Made by a program: the position numbers and the translations under genes
The notes under the pieces: generated by a model
Database searches by the model: none
The model's input: only the letters and a program-made list of their open reading frames with translations
What the model was told of the DNA's origin: nothing
Assembly (NCBI GenBank): GCA_023408815.1
Contig: JAEYJO010000069.1
Coordinates: 1 to 21,744, forward strand
Source of the DNA: Bacillota bacterium
GTDB lineage: Bacteria; Bacillota; Clostridia; Lachnospirales; Lachnospiraceae
Direction: 5' to 3'
DNA: 21,744 bases
Part shown: in pieces, positions 21,620 to 21,744 of the stretch
How the letters are laid out: each line of letters begins with the position of its first letter
How positions within the stretch are numbered: position 1 is the stretch's first letter

Positions 21620-21744
21620 CCCAATGGCATTAAGTTAAGGGTTTTCAAGAGCCGTCACACGATGTGTGTCGGCTCTTTGACTATGATTTCTTTCTTCAAA
21701 AATAGAAAGAAGCCTTCGCTATTCTCAGAAAGTCAATTATTTTA
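21620..21744. repeat. Right copy of the 125-bp terminal inverted repeat
   Basis: The exact reverse complement of 3-127. Just inside it lies GCCCTCAGGAGAAATC preceded by AAAAAA, matching the AGGGCTTTTT pattern next to the left copy. Reading outward from the window, both ends enter the same element in the same direction. Confidence 0.85.

Noticed and set aside
21551..21640. Resemblance of CTCGCTTAAAGCGGGAG and following sequence to the right end/omega RNA of IS200/IS605 TnpB elements
   Set aside because: Only a loose impression; no TnpA or TnpB gene and no guide boundary is visible, so the repeat was left unassigned.

Overview
The window looks like Clostridia, most probably a Lachnospiraceae-type anaerobe. 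The supporting signs are strong AGGAGG-type ribosome binding sites, PerR with rubrerythrin, a GH94 cellobiose phosphorylase very like the clostridial enzymes, a TatD-associated radical SAM protein, a solitary DUF1700 protein, and a sequence matching the sporulation sigma-G promoter consensus. No transposase, CRISPR array, phage gene or rRNA is visible. Both ends carry the same 125-bp sequence in inverted orientation. This may be an assembly boundary in a multicopy repeat, or a real pair of inverted elements.

Layout. (1) 340-3851 (+): a tightly overlapping operon of an ODP/flavodiiron-like metallo-beta-lactamase-fold protein, a PAS-HD-GYP cyclic-di-GMP phosphodiesterase, a pyridoxal/pyridoxamine kinase and a TatD-associated radical SAM protein. 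(2) 4058-5107 (+): a PerR-like Fur-family regulator with its own promoter, a PerR-box-like palindrome and a long structured leader, followed by rubrerythrin and a strong terminator. (3) 5193-6737 (+): cardiolipin synthase, convergent with (4) 6805-9240 (-): cellobiose phosphorylase. A 0.68-kb divergent control region with four copies of a LacI-type operator separates it from (5) 9923-14599 (+): a LacI regulator, a sugar-binding lipoprotein and two ABC permeases. Together these form a cello-oligosaccharide uptake and phosphorolysis locus with no ATPase gene. (6) 14731-15171 (+): a DUF1700 membrane protein. (7) 15172-15879: a mostly non-coding stretch holding a predicted minus-strand small RNA, a 24-bp direct repeat pair, and a 49-codon Asn/Gln/Ser-rich gene behind a consensus sigma-G promoter. 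(8) 15880-19200 (+): a housekeeping operon of a THUMP RNA methyltransferase, a membrane-anchored degenerate amidase, RdgB and YfcE. (9) 19250-20110 (+): a tRNA operon (Pro, Gly, Arg, His, Gln, Lys) with a consensus promoter, a terminator, and a tandem 61-bp duplication that includes the 3' end of tRNA-Gly. (10) 20158-21537 (+): a MATE transporter.

The most interesting candidates are the sigma-G small protein (possibly a forespore low-complexity protein similar in character to gamma-type SASPs), the adjacent small RNA with three exposed ACCCUU motifs, the possible RNA switch in the perR leader, the pseudo-amidase lacking most catalytic residues, and the diiron-like sensor overlapping an HD-GYP enzyme. 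Functions are inferred from motifs read by eye; no database search was possible.
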